The notes beneath the pieces were generated by a model. It was not told the DNA's origin and did no database searches. It saw only the letters and a program-made list of their open reading frames with translations. From Paguma larvata (taxonomy: Eukaryota > Chordata > Mammalia > Carnivora > Viverridae), in assembly GCA_030068075.1 (NCBI GenBank), contig CM057844.1:12570001-12634000 (forward strand): DNA of 64,000 bases, given 5' to 3'. Positions within the stretch are counted from its first letter, which is position 1, and each line of letters begins with the position of its first letter. The position numbers and the translations under genes were made by a program. Positions 33,203-43,190 of the stretch are shown here, piece by piece.

Positions 33203-33442
33203 GGGGCGCCTGGGTGGTTCAGTCAGTTAAGCATCTAACTTCAGCTCAGGTCATAATCTTGCAGCTCGTGAGTTCAAGCTCCACATCAGGCTCTGTGCTG
33301 ACAGCTCAGAGCTTGGAACCTACTTCAGATTCTGTGTCTCCCTCTCTCTCTGCCCTGCCCCTGCTCACTCTTTGTCTCTCTCTGCTCTCTCTCTCAAAAA
33401 TAAATACACATTAAAAAAAATCTAAAGTAAATAAAATAAAGG
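33203..33442 (+). mobile_element. felid SINE, plus, 10-bp target-site duplication
   Basis: Head GGGGCGCCTGGGTGGTTCAG, GCTCCACATCAGGCTCTGTG and a tail CTCTCAAAAATAAATACACA. CCTGAATCAA flanks it at 33193-33202 and 33443-33452. The segment left of the right-hand repeat (TAAAGTAAATAAAATAAAGG) is an extended A-rich tail. Confidence 0.95.
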
Positions 33443-33452
33443 CCTGAATCAA

Positions 33453-33875
33453 AACACTTATTTGGTAAATACAGAAACTGAATGACACAGAAATGAAAAA
33501 AATATATAGAGGTATGCAGTGGATATCAGTGAGATAAACCAGTGTTCTAACACAAGGAGCATCACAATACACAGGATCCTGAATTGATTCATACAATGAT
33601 CAAATATAAATGAAAGACAAAATGCTAGGCTAAAGGGGGTTTCTCTGGACTCTTCATACAAGATTTTCAGGATCTGTATTCGTTTTTCAATCCTTCCTCT
33701 CAAGTGTAGCTCCTTGGGTGCCCTCCCCAATGAGGGATGTGAGGGCTATCAGTTTGCAATATCACTCTGCAGAAAACTTACAGTGTAAGAAATACCAAGC
33801 AGTGAGATATAGCACTTATCCATGCAACCTGTGTGTCTCCCATGTCACCTTTTTGACCCCTGATGCTCAGAGCTG
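33453..33875. other. unassigned intergenic sequence
   Basis: No repeat family or gene is recognised. Confidence 0.4.
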
Positions 33876-33879
33876 GGTG

Positions 33880-34125
33880 TATCCGGGGGCAATAGGAAGG
33901 CAGTATGATTGGCAAAAAGAATATACACTCTCCTCAAACCTGCCATGCAAACTCCACCACTTACTGTGCTACTTTGAACAGGGCACTTAACCTTCCCACA
34001 CCTCAGAGAACTCCATTATAAAAGGTAGGAAAGGACTGTGCAACACATCCTCCTCACCTGGGTCTTGTAAAGGATTGTGAGGATATATATAAAGCATGGA
34101 ATACAGTGTCGATGGTGGAATTTAT
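33880..34125 (+). mobile_element. MIR, plus
   Basis: CCACCACTTACTGTGCTACT, TTGAACAGGGCACTTAACCT, TCCCACACCTCAGAGAACTC and AAAGGATTGTGAGGATATAT follow the MIR order from the core to the 3' end. Confidence 0.75.
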
Positions 34126-34319
34126 TACTCTTTTATGACTCAGTATGGGCTTCTGCCCTCTTCCTCCTTCATTAACTGAAACCCTGACACCAATCAACAT
34201 GGACACTTCCTGACAACCCCTCTTCCACACAGAGCTATAAGCCCCATGCTCATGATCAGTACACCTAGAACATATCATGAAATAGCCCAATAAATTGAAC
34301 CAAGTAAAGTTGTCTGAAT

Positions 34320-34450
34320 GCATAGCTGCCTTTTTCATTTTGACCAGGACAGAGACAAGGACTGTCTTATTCCCCATTAAATCCCCAGCACTGACCCCAA
34401 TGCCTGCTTAAAAAGATACTTGATGAATATTTGTAGAATAAATGAACAGA
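34320..34450 (+). mobile_element. L2 3' end, plus
   Basis: GACAGAGACAAGGACTGTCT, CCCCATTAAATCCCCAGCAC and TTGATGAATATTTGTAGAAT match the L2 3' terminal order (GGGACTGTGTCT, CCCAGCACC, ATGAATATTTG). Confidence 0.65.
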
Positions 34451-34985
34451 ATATAAATATTGGGGGCTGGACCTACTGGAAGTGGCTGGTGCTTTCCCTA
34501 ACCCTGAAAATCTCAGTGTTGGGTCTCTAGTGGACCAGAAGCATTGCCAGTCATCATCTTCTCTTTTCCATCACTGGTTCACCAGTCTGGTCCTCCAGAC
34601 TGTTGTTTCTTACTCATACCTAAGACAAGACCAAGTATCAGGGTTTTCGATAACCCCCAAAACTCTCCCACAAAGGTCTTGATCAAGGTGATTCCCACTT
34701 ATCTAGCGCAACAGAAGAACATTTGGATGGCATTCTCTACTGTTAAAATCAATTTTTGCCCCACGAGTCACATATTGGATACACATAACTTCACTCTGCG
34801 AAAAATTCCCTTAGGTTTTCTTAAAATGATCCATTATTGATAAACATATATACATCTCTGCCACATACCTATTTAATCTCATACTACCCCCATCAAAAAT
34901 AAGTACTTTACATGATTTAGGGATGGGGAAATGCTCCTGGGAGCTTTACCAATTTTCCTGGTCCTACTCAAAAATGAGCTCCCCA
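34451..34985. other. unassigned intergenic sequence
   Basis: Open frames of 66 and 98 codons (34482-34682 and 34544-34840) overlap in different frames and have no domain features. Confidence 0.4.
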
Positions 34986-34989
34986 AAAT

Positions 34990-35415
34990 ATCTTTCCCAA
35001 CCCCTTCTTGAAACTAAGACATGAGAATATATCAGTTTTGGCAGTGGGACCTGAAGGGAAATCTTCTTGGCGAGGGATAAGAGATACCAAAGGTTTTTCA
35101 TCTCAGAAAAAAGAGATACAAGGAAGAAACACCATTTTTCTTCATCTGAGTATTGTCATGGCTGTATATGATGCCTGAAACAGTAGCAGCCATCATGCAA
35201 CCATGAGGAGAGAGAGCTAAAGGACCAATTCAATATGGCAATGATAGGGAGCAGAAAGAGGGATCCTTGATGACACCAGTGAGTGGCTTTCCCATCCTAG
35301 GAACTACCTATTGCTATGCTTGCTGCTATGTGATATAATAAACATTTTCATTGCTTAAGCTGTATTTGGGTAGGTATTATGTTAGTTGTAGTTAAAACAA
35401 CTACCTAATACAACA
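34990..35415 (+). mobile_element. LTR-like remnant, plus (family unassigned)
   Basis: TTTTGGCAGTGGGACCTGAA, AGTAGCAGCCATCATGCAAC, GATATAATAAACATTTTCAT (AATAAA signal-like) and GTTAGTTGTAGTTAAAACAA suggest an old MaLR-type LTR. The match is weak. Confidence 0.35.
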
Positions 35416-35516
35416 AAGAAGAGGATATGAGAAGCTAATTACCTTGGTCAAAAAGACCACATTGCAATTAGAAAAAGAAAAGAACATTACAGCAGAAGAA
35501 AGGAAGTGATATTATT

Positions 35517-35749
35517 TATAAATTTTTTAATGTTTATTTATTTTTGAGAGAGAGAGAGAGAGAGAGAGACAGAGCATGAGTGGTAAGTGGGGGAGGGGGA
35601 GAAAGAAAGGGAGACACAGAATCTGAAGCAGGCTCCAGGCTCTGAGCTGTCAGCACAGAGCCCAATGCAGGGCATGAACCCATGAACCATGAGATCACGA
35701 CTTGAGCCAAAGTTAGAGGCTTAACCAACTGAGCCATCCAGGCACCCCC
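35517..35749 (-). mobile_element. felid SINE, minus, 16-bp target-site duplication
   Basis: Tail TTTAATGTTTATTTATTTTT, a (GA)n stretch, GGCTCCAGGCTCTGAGCTGT, AACTGAGCCATCCAGGCACC. Flanking repeats are AGGAAGTGATATTATT (35501-35516) and AGGAAGTAATATTATT (35750-35765), one mismatch. Confidence 0.96.
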
Positions 35750-35767
35750 AGGAAGTAATATTATTAA

Positions 35768-35962
35768 CTTATCATGAGCAACACTCTATCAAGAGTCATA
35801 TATGAAATACACCATTTAATCCTCACCAAAACCCTACAAGGATATAATGGACATTCTACTTTGTAAGAGAAAATTCAAAAAGGTTAAGTAACTTACTCGT
35901 GGTCAAGTAGGAAGTGGCAATTTTGGTATTCCAACCCAAGTTAGTATGACTCCAATGTCAGG
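35768..35962 (-). mobile_element. MIR, minus
   Basis: ACACCATTTAATCCTCACCA, ACCCTACAAGGATATAATGG, AAAAAGGTTAAGTAACTTAC and AGTTAGTATGACTCCAATGT match reverse MIR in order. Confidence 0.8.
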
Positions 35963-37650
35963 AGGGATCTGCCATGCTACTACATGCAAATTAAGTGTTC
36001 CATCAGATCATCCTTTTGTATGACTCTGTTCCTCAGACCTGTGAGGTCTGTTCAGGTCCTGTTCAGGACCTTTTCCTGTGAAATGATTTTTCTAGGGAGT
36101 ATTTAAGGCATAAGGAGAGGCAATGGTGCTCTCAGAAAGATAGGGAGAGTGTGGGGTAAAGGGACAATCACAGAACACTTGAAAGCTACCTGGGAAGACT
36201 TCAAATTATACACAAAACAGACCTAGATAAATAACTGCTCTTTGATTGAAAAAGATACACATATACAAATATGCATACACATACACATTATCAATATCTT
36301 TCAGTTTTTATTAACTATAAGTTAGTTGATATATTCATGACATAATTAAGGAAAACTTTCACAAATGAATTGGATCTATTTTTGGCTGGTTAACAATATA
36401 TCTATTTACTTTTTTAGACCTTGGAAATTTCCATACACTGTAATTGTATTTCTAATGACAGAAGATTCATCTCAGCTCATAGTGTATGCATTTCATTATT
36501 TACCACATTTATATTCAAGTAAATGAACTTGTTCATTATACATTGTAATCTTTCTGTTGCACAATGTTTCCATTTTTGAAAGCCATGTAATCACTTCATT
36601 GTGGTGTTGGCAATTGTCATTATATAATATATAAAATTTCAAAAGGATGCAATTTAAGGATTTTGATCTTGTAGCATAAATATATGCATGACACGCAATA
36701 CAAATAAACTTATTCCAGATGGTTGCTTAAAACAGATAAATCAAATTTCCCAGTAGTAACAAACTAAATCTTCAACCAAAGAGAGGTTTGTTTTTTTTTT
36801 CCCACTGATTAAAATACCCAAACATTCATATCACTCCAAGCAATAAATGTGACAAAATTGGGATGGGTCATGATAAAACTAAATTAGGTTTTCTGGCCAT
36901 TTTAAGAGGTTTTTATTTGGGGAGGGGGCTACTAAAAATGAGGGCCCTCTACCTGAAAAAGTCCAGGTTTCAAGTTCAATTCTGTCATATTTCAAAAGAC
37001 ATGCAAGCTCAGCATGTTTGGGTTTCACAGAAAAGAAGTGGACATCATGAGTCTAAGCCACCAAAATGAGGTTGGCAATATTCTTTCCTTCCACACACCT
37101 TCGAACTGTATTTACAAGCTTTCCAACATAGGCGAAAACAGAACGCTACAGAAAATGTTAACTAGAGAAAACATATTGGCTCAGTAAAACAAATAACCCT
37201 CAAAGCCAGAGAACTGCATGTTTATTGACTCCACCCCCATTAGCCCTGCCTTGTGTGGTTACAGTATGGCCCAAGTGCATTAACAAATAGCCCAGCTCTT
37301 TCTGCTCTGTTGCTAGCGACCTTACTGCTTTCAGCAGCCAGTAAAATTAAACCTCTTCCAAATAATTCTCATGTGCACAGACTGTAAAGTGAATGTAAAT
37401 TAAAGTAATACATTACCCAAAACTTCAACTTCTTTAGAGAGCTGCCTGCTAGTCCCACTTTTACAAATATTCTTCATTTACTCTGTATGCAAACACTTAG
37501 GTGTGTTTCACAGAAACCCACCTTTGCTTCTGAGCACCCATTATATAACCAACTTAACCTGGCCACACAGCTTATTTACACTCCTGAGTGCCCTCAATAC
37601 CCATGCTACTGACATCATTCAAGGACCAACATTGTTCAAGGCTCAACGAA
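35963..37650. other. repeat-poor AT-rich DNA; possible conserved non-coding blocks
   Basis: No gene and no recognised repeat. The stretch 37080-37560 is notable: GCTTTCCAACATAGGCGAAA, a RUNX-like word in CTTGTGTGGTTACAGTATGG, and GTTGCTAGCGAC (37309-37320), whose reverse complement holds an RFX half-site AGCAAC. These are motif resemblances only. Confidence 0.25.
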
Positions 37651-37654
37651 GCTT

Positions 37655-38000
37655 TTGTGAATGAAATCTTTCCAATGAACAACAACAAAAAAATAAAATG
37701 GCAAAAATACCAATAGAAAAAAGGTTCATGTTGATGAGTAGACCAGAAAGAAGTAAATATCCAATAAACATAAGGCAAAAATACATCCATTTCAGGAGTG
37801 ATCAAATAAAAACAAATTAAGTGTGATTAAGATTGACCAAGATTGTTTTTTCTTAAATACAAGAAATGTTCTATCTTGGAAATGCTGAAGAAAAATGGGA
37901 GAACTTCTTCACCTGTTGCTACTCGTGGAAGTGTAAATTGGTATCAACAACTGAAAATAAGAGGCACTTACTAACTGACACAACAGCTCTCCTTAGAAAT
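37655..38000 (+). mobile_element. ancient L1/HAL1-like fragment, plus
   Basis: AATACCAATAGAAAAAAGGT, GAAATGCTGAAGAAAAATGG, TTCTTCACCTGTTGCTACTC and GGAAGTGTAAATTGGTATCA parallel the old L1 open reading frame 2 segment around GGGAATGTAAAATGGTGCA. It is heavily decayed. Confidence 0.5.
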
Positions 38001-39205
38001 CAGAGTTACATATCACTGTGACCACCCATTCTAAGCCACTGAGCCCCATTAATGCAAAAGCACTGGCTAAATTTTGACCATCAATCAATTAGTCCAAACC
38101 AGAAACACAAGGGACATTAAAAATTCTCAGTTTACCAATAACTACTCAATGCCAAATTATACCATCTGGTACGTAATATATTCATTAATCCTCATGTAGG
38201 ATTATATTTCAAGGAGCATATTCAATCAATTTCTCACATCGTATCTAATAGGTATAGTAATAGCATAAATATTCTGCATAGGAGGGGTCTATTCACCCAC
38301 TGATGCTTGACAAATGTTTGCCCATGACTTTCATTAATGCATAACAAGGTCATGTTTAAACTCCAGCACACAATGAAAGACTATAATCCTGTGGCTTTTT
38401 ATGCAGAGATATCTAAAGCAAATTCATAGCAAACTCACCATTAATGTAGGATATAAATACTCATTAGATTTTCTTCAGTAACAATTCTGGAAGTAAATAT
38501 GATTACAGTATCACATCCAAAACATCTGCAGAGATATACTAGTGGCCAGCATAGACTCAGGTACACGAAGGAAATGCCTAACGCTGTCATTTGCAAGCCA
38601 TTATCTTTTTTCACTAGCATCTCTACGTCGGTGAGTCCTTTAAATTGAATAGAAGCAAGATGTGTGAGTTGCTTGATTACGTGAAATCAGGCTGCACAGA
38701 GTCCCACCTGATGTCTGGCTGAGACTCATCACCACCTTTTAGGAAACTTGTCATTTTTTAAGAAAAAGGAGCTGCTATCGCTGGGCAGCCATGACTGTTA
38801 TCTGCACTGCAGGTCGCTGGCTGAGCCACATTTTCTGCTAATTAAATTCACTGTGGGAGATTCCTAACGTGTGTCTCCATGGGAAATGGATCTGAAAATC
38901 TGGATGATGCCCCTAATTGCTTCTGGTAACAAGGTTATGAAACCTGGGCTGTCATACCTAGGGAAGGCAGAACTCAGATAAGTGGATCTATTCTCACAGA
39001 CCATATGGATTTCTTCAGCCTACAGCTGAAAAAGCTAAAATAGGGCTCAGCTGCAACTGGGCACTTCCTGAACAAGCCCTGTCACTTTGCACTTTTCAAT
39101 TACTTACCTGGAAACACAGCAAGCAGGTAATTGTGAGGAAGCGTGACGCTAAATCAGCAGATGCTGTTTGCCTAACTTGGGCTGGAAGATCACCTCTGTT
39201 CTGGT
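38001..39205. other. repeat-free; possible conserved non-coding block (38.33-38.96 kb)
   Basis: Contains TTTTTCACTAGCATCTCTAC, GCTTGATTACGTGAAATCAG, CATGACTGTTATCTGCACTG (GATA-like), TTCTGCTAATTAAATTCACT (homeodomain-like) and GCCCCTAATTGCTTCTGGTA. It looks well preserved and unrelated to repeats, but conservation cannot be judged from one sequence. Confidence 0.3.
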
Positions 39206-39212
39206 CTAAGGC

Positions 39213-39390
39213 AGGGTTACTCAAAGTGTGGTCAACAGATTGTAGCATCAGTATCACCGGGGAGCTCATTAGAAATGCAAATCCTCAGGCCCAATGAATT
39301 ACGGTATCCAAGGAATGAGCCCAGGAATCAGAGGCTTAGCAAACTCCCCAGGAGATTCTGATGTCCACTAAAGTTCAAGAAGCCCCAAGT
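39213..39390 (+). mobile_element. MER5A-like hAT element
   Basis: TTACTCAAAGTGTGGTCAAC, GGGGAGCTCATTAGAAATGC, AAATCCTCAGGCCCAATGAA, AGGAGATTCTGATGTCCACT and AAAGTTCAAGAAGCC are in MER5A order. Confidence 0.85.
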
Positions 39391-39444
39391 CTCAAATACA
39401 CCGGATTACCAATCAATCTAAGAATGAGGCTCTGTCACATAGTG

Positions 39445-39530
39445 TTTGCCCTTGGGGGGCTCATTTAGCCTCTGTGACCTCAGTTTCTTCATTGTTCGGA
39501 TTATCTACCGCTTTGTGAAAGCAACAATGG
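39445..39530 (+). mobile_element. MIR fragment, plus
   Basis: GGGGGCTCATTTAGCCTCTG, TGACCTCAGTTTCTTCATTG matches the MIR core (CTCAGTTTCCTCATCTG). Confidence 0.6.
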
Positions 39531-39539
39531 TTTCATAAG

Positions 39540-39990
39540 TTGAGTGGACCCAGCTGGCAAATTTTCACTTGGGGGTCTCTTGTGTGGCTGAAACCAGGTA
39601 GTGACCAGGCAGGAGTCATTTGAATGATTGGCTCAGCTTGAAGTCCAAGATGACTGTCGCATTCACATGCCTGGCATCTGAACTGGAATGGCTCACGGCT
39701 AGCTGGGCATCTCTCTTTCCGTATGGCCTCTCCACTCTTTCTCCATATGGCCTCTCTCCATATGGCCTCTCTAGCTTGGGCTTCCTTATAGCATGGTTGC
39801 CTCTGAGTGTCGGACTTCTCACATAGTGGCTCATTTCCCACAGAGTATGTATTTAAAAGACCAAAGCAGAAGCTGCCAGGTCTTGTTAAGGCTTAGGCCT
39901 GCAACTGGCACAATGCCACTTCTGTCACATTTTCTGGGTAAAAAGCAAGTCATGGGGTCAGTACAACCTTAATGAATAAGAGTGGGATTG
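39540..39990 (-). mobile_element. MaLR-like LTR remnant, minus, with a local tandem repeat
   Basis: CATGCCTGGCATCTGAACTG, GGCTCACGGCTAGCTGGGCA, GGCTTAGGCCTGCAACTGGC and ATGCCACTTCTGTCACATTT are the reverse of the LTR-like group seen at 13426 and 17412. Within it a 14-15-bp unit (CCATATGGCCTCTCT) occurs at 39719-39732 (variant), 39743-39757 and 39758-39772. Confidence 0.5.
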
Positions 39991-40235
39991 TATAAGATTG
40001 AGAGTTGGAGGGCATCTTTAGAAACAAGTTGTTACACTCATTTGCAAGATGAAGAAAGTGGCCTACACCCCTAAAGGTTTTTATAGTCTATGGTTTTTAT
40101 GGATTTTTATACTATATGATTCTCTGATACAGTCAATACCCATATTTCTTAAAGTCCATTACACCTATCACAAGGAGACCCATTTCTCTGTAATATCGCT
40201 GCCACTCATTTAGCACTAAGCACATACAGTCTTGC

Positions 40236-40372
40236 ATTATGATTTACCTTATAAATGTAGTTACTCTGACTTCCCAACCTGATTATAAAATCCTCAAGGC
40301 CTTTATGCCTCCTTGAAACTCCATTACATAGTGCACTGACCTATATATCATATTAGGCTTTCAATAAAGATG
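40236..40372 (+). mobile_element. L2 3' end, plus
   Basis: TGACTTCCCAACCTGATTAT, AAAATCCTCAAGGCCTTTAT and ATTAGGCTTTCAATAAAGAT parallel the L2 3' end (ATAAACTCCTTGAGGGC, GCTCAATAAAT). Confidence 0.55.
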
Positions 40373-40373
40373 T

Positions 40374-40411
40374 GATAATGACGATGATGATGGTGATGAT
40401 GATGCTGATAG
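40374..40411. repeat. (GAT)n microsatellite at an L2 tail
   Basis: TGACGATGATGATGGTGATG followed by ATGATGCTGATAG. About 12 imperfect ATG/GAT units directly after the L2 tail, where L2 itself often ends in short tandem units. Confidence 0.85.
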
Positions 40412-41270
40412 AATCACTGCAGTTAAATTACCCTGTCTACTTGAATGAGTACAAAGCAACCATTTTCAGAGTTGAAAAATAATGTCCCATGCCTTTTGTA
40501 ATTTTTTACAGGTCGTTTTAAGGTAGACTTCTTATGATAGACAAAATAGAACTGTAAATATTATTTCTATTCAAGTACAATTTGCTTTAAAGCTATACTC
40601 TCCTTTTTTTTTAATTTCTGTTGCAGAAGGGACAGTTTTCTGTGGTCACAAAGCCACTTCATTTTCCTCCTCGACATACAGGAAGACCACATTTCTTAGC
40701 CCCCCCGAACCTCTGTAGGACCACAAAACTGAATTCTGGTCCATAATCCTCATCATAAACTAGTATAGTCACAAGATAGAAAAAACTAGGTCCTGATTCA
40801 CTGCTTGGAGCACAGCCACCCAACCAAAAATATCCTCATTGCATTTGCACATGAGTGACAATTAAACTTCCACTGAGTCAAGACATTGGATTTGAGGAGT
40901 ATTTGTTACATTTGTTATAGCAGCTAACCTACACTGACTGGTATATCTAATTTATTCCCAGAGTCAACCTCATGTGTCATTGTCCTGCATCAATATGTTA
41001 AATTGACATTTAAATTGAATAATTTTATCTATAAATCTATTTCTACATCATGTTAATGGGAACCTATAATGCATTGCTTACATATTTCACATTTTATTTA
41101 ATCAAATTCACAGTATTGTGAATTTAAAGCGGAGTTTCACCATTAAACCAAATTGATTGACCTTGACAATCGATTTCTCCAATGTATTTTCCACCATGTC
41201 CTCAACAAGATATCATAGCAAGCTGTGTATATTTGACCCACCAGTGTTGTTACCTTTGCTCATGCCATCT
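40412..41270. other. unassigned, AT-rich; no gene
   Basis: No repeat family is recognised. The 41000-41200 part (CAATCGATTTCTCCAATGTA) looks repeat-free. Confidence 0.35.
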
Positions 41271-41274
41271 CTCA

Positions 41275-41430
41275 TCACATTCAATCATTTATTCAAAAGC
41301 CATTTGTGAGCACCTGCTCACAATGTACCAGACATTATTCATGTATTGGATGCCAGGATAAATAGAACATGGTCAAAGGAAAGATAATCACAACACACTG
41401 AGCTCTGGATGAGCGGTGAATAAAGTGAAA
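41275..41430 (-). mobile_element. L2 3' end, minus
   Basis: TCAATCATTTATTCAAAAGC, GTGAGCACCTGCTCACAATG, TACCAGACATTATTCATGTA are the reverse of the L2 3' terminus. Confidence 0.65.
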
Positions 41431-42215
41431 CCAGAATAAAAAGTTGCTTCTCTTAACAACAATGAAATGGCAGACACATTTTTATAAAGTTCATGACACC
41501 CATACTGAGATTTGAGAGGTGTGTAGCAGTTTGGATAGAGAAGGCAAGAAAAGGTAAATCAGGTATAGGGAACATGAAAAGGCTCCATTGTAAAAGATAC
41601 CATTGTATCTTGCAGAATAGTCCTTACAGCGGTCTAAGAGTCTGGTTAGCATGACCCCAGAGATGACTAGATAACCAACACAAATTGAGGAATGATTTAG
41701 CTGGGTAGTATTATTCTAACCAGAAGAGTAATATATGAGGTTTGTGTTCATGCCTGATTGTTCTGGAATTTACATTGTTTAACTCCAAGATTTAAGTGAA
41801 GCACCTAGCCCAAGTGAGGTGATTCCTGACATATTTCCACCTAAACTTAAATGAAGAACTTATCTAGTCTTCTGTAAGACTGGGTCTGCAAGTTAGGTCT
41901 CCCAAAGGTCTACTGTGAGGCTCGTTTATCCATACATTACTATTATTCTCTGCTATGCATCCCTTTGGTGAGGACTTTGTATCCCATAAGATTGCACTTC
42001 CATCCACCTTGGAGAAGGTGGCTACTCTCTCTGCCTTGAGTGCTGACTGTGCTTGACTTCTTTCTGTATCCTTGATTTCCCCAAACAGTACCAGTGCTTC
42101 TTATCTCTGCCCATCAAAGCCAACGAATATCATTTGCCAATTCAGTGACTAAGCACAGAACACAATGTGTTTGGGAAAACACAGTTTGCTTGATATGGCT
42201 AGGAATACACTGGTG
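41431..42215. other. partly L2-like, otherwise unassigned
   Basis: ACAGCGGTCTAAGAGTCTGG near 41627 may belong to the same L2 as the flanks. The rest (41760-42215) matches nothing I know. Confidence 0.35.
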
Positions 42216-42219
42216 ATTT

Positions 42220-42960
42220 GTATAAAATTATGTAAGAAAAGGAATTCAGGGACCAGATCATGAGAAGTGTTATACACTATTCTAAACAATTTGGGTATAA
42301 CCTTATTAGACCAAAAGAACCCAAGATATGGATGTGACATGATAAAAACAGATTTGAAAAACAAAACAAAACAAAATACCTTACTGACACTAGAAAGGCA
42401 AATGTTGCAAGGTAAACCAAGGGAGACTCTTGAAAAAAAATCTGTAGAGATATTTGACTAAGGGCAAGGGAGTGGAGAGGAGAATACATGTTTCCAAGAT
42501 ACTGAGGGAGTAGAATAAATCAAATCCAATGATTTTAAGTTTAAAGAGGGAGAAATCTTGGGTGACCTCAGGGGAATAATGCAGTGTCATAATGTCATTA
42601 GCCAACACTGGGGCTAAAACCTGGAAGAAAAGAAAGAGGTGGGTGTGGGGAAGGTAATGAGCTTATGTTTAATTGTGAGAGGCCTTTGAGATTTAAAGGT
42701 GGTACTTGTTGCCAGTTGGAAATGTGGGCTAGAATTTAAAACTGATGTCTTGGTAGGAAGAATGGATTTGGGAATCACTTGCACACAGAAACGCTAATCA
42801 AAAACTGCTGTTGATTGAACCAAGAGCTAGAGAATATGATGGGCAGTCATCCAAGCACAGAATCCTGGGAAAAGTGAGCACTAGAGAGCCAATGGAGAGA
42901 GGAGACACCCAACAGAGACCCAAGATATGTCATGGAGGCAGAGTAGAAAGAAGAACAAAT
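42220..42960 (-). mobile_element. L2 body, minus (decayed)
   Basis: AGGGACCAGATCATGAGAAG, ATATGGATGTGACATGATAA, AATCTTGGGTGACCTCAGGG, GTGTGGGGAAGGTAATGAGC, CTTATGTTTAATTGTGAGAG, GGCCTTTGAGATTTAAAGGT and GGATTTGGGAATCACTTGCA follow the L2 body in reverse (GTTAAGTTTGAGATGCC, TTTGGGAGTCATCAGC equivalents). A long collinear match, though diverged. Confidence 0.75.
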
Positions 42961-42984
42961 GCTCATATAAGGATCTTTCTTGGG

Positions 42985-43190
42985 TCTCCAAATCCCTTTC
43001 ATCTTTCAAGGCCTAGCTGAAACTCTATGTCCTTCATTATTTGAAGCCTTTGAAGATGGTCTTTACTCATAGTGATATCTCCTATCTTATATGTGTCTCT
43101 ATCACCCCATACACCAAACATGACCTGGTATTACTGGTGTTATTGTCTCTTCTCACTGACTATAGGAAAAGAGGAATATGTCTCATTCTG
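42985..43190 (+). mobile_element. L2 3' region, plus
   Basis: CATCTTTCAAGGCCTAGCTG, AAACTCTATGTCCTTCATTA and TTTGAAGCCTTTGAAGATGG match the L2 3' untranslated CTTCAAGGCCCAGCTCAAAT type. It lies in opposite orientation to the L2 on its left. Confidence 0.75.

Noticed and set aside
39533..39841. 102-codon minus-strand frame with repeated Arg-Pro-Tyr-Gly residues
   Set aside because: The repeated residues come from a short tandem repeat inside an LTR remnant.
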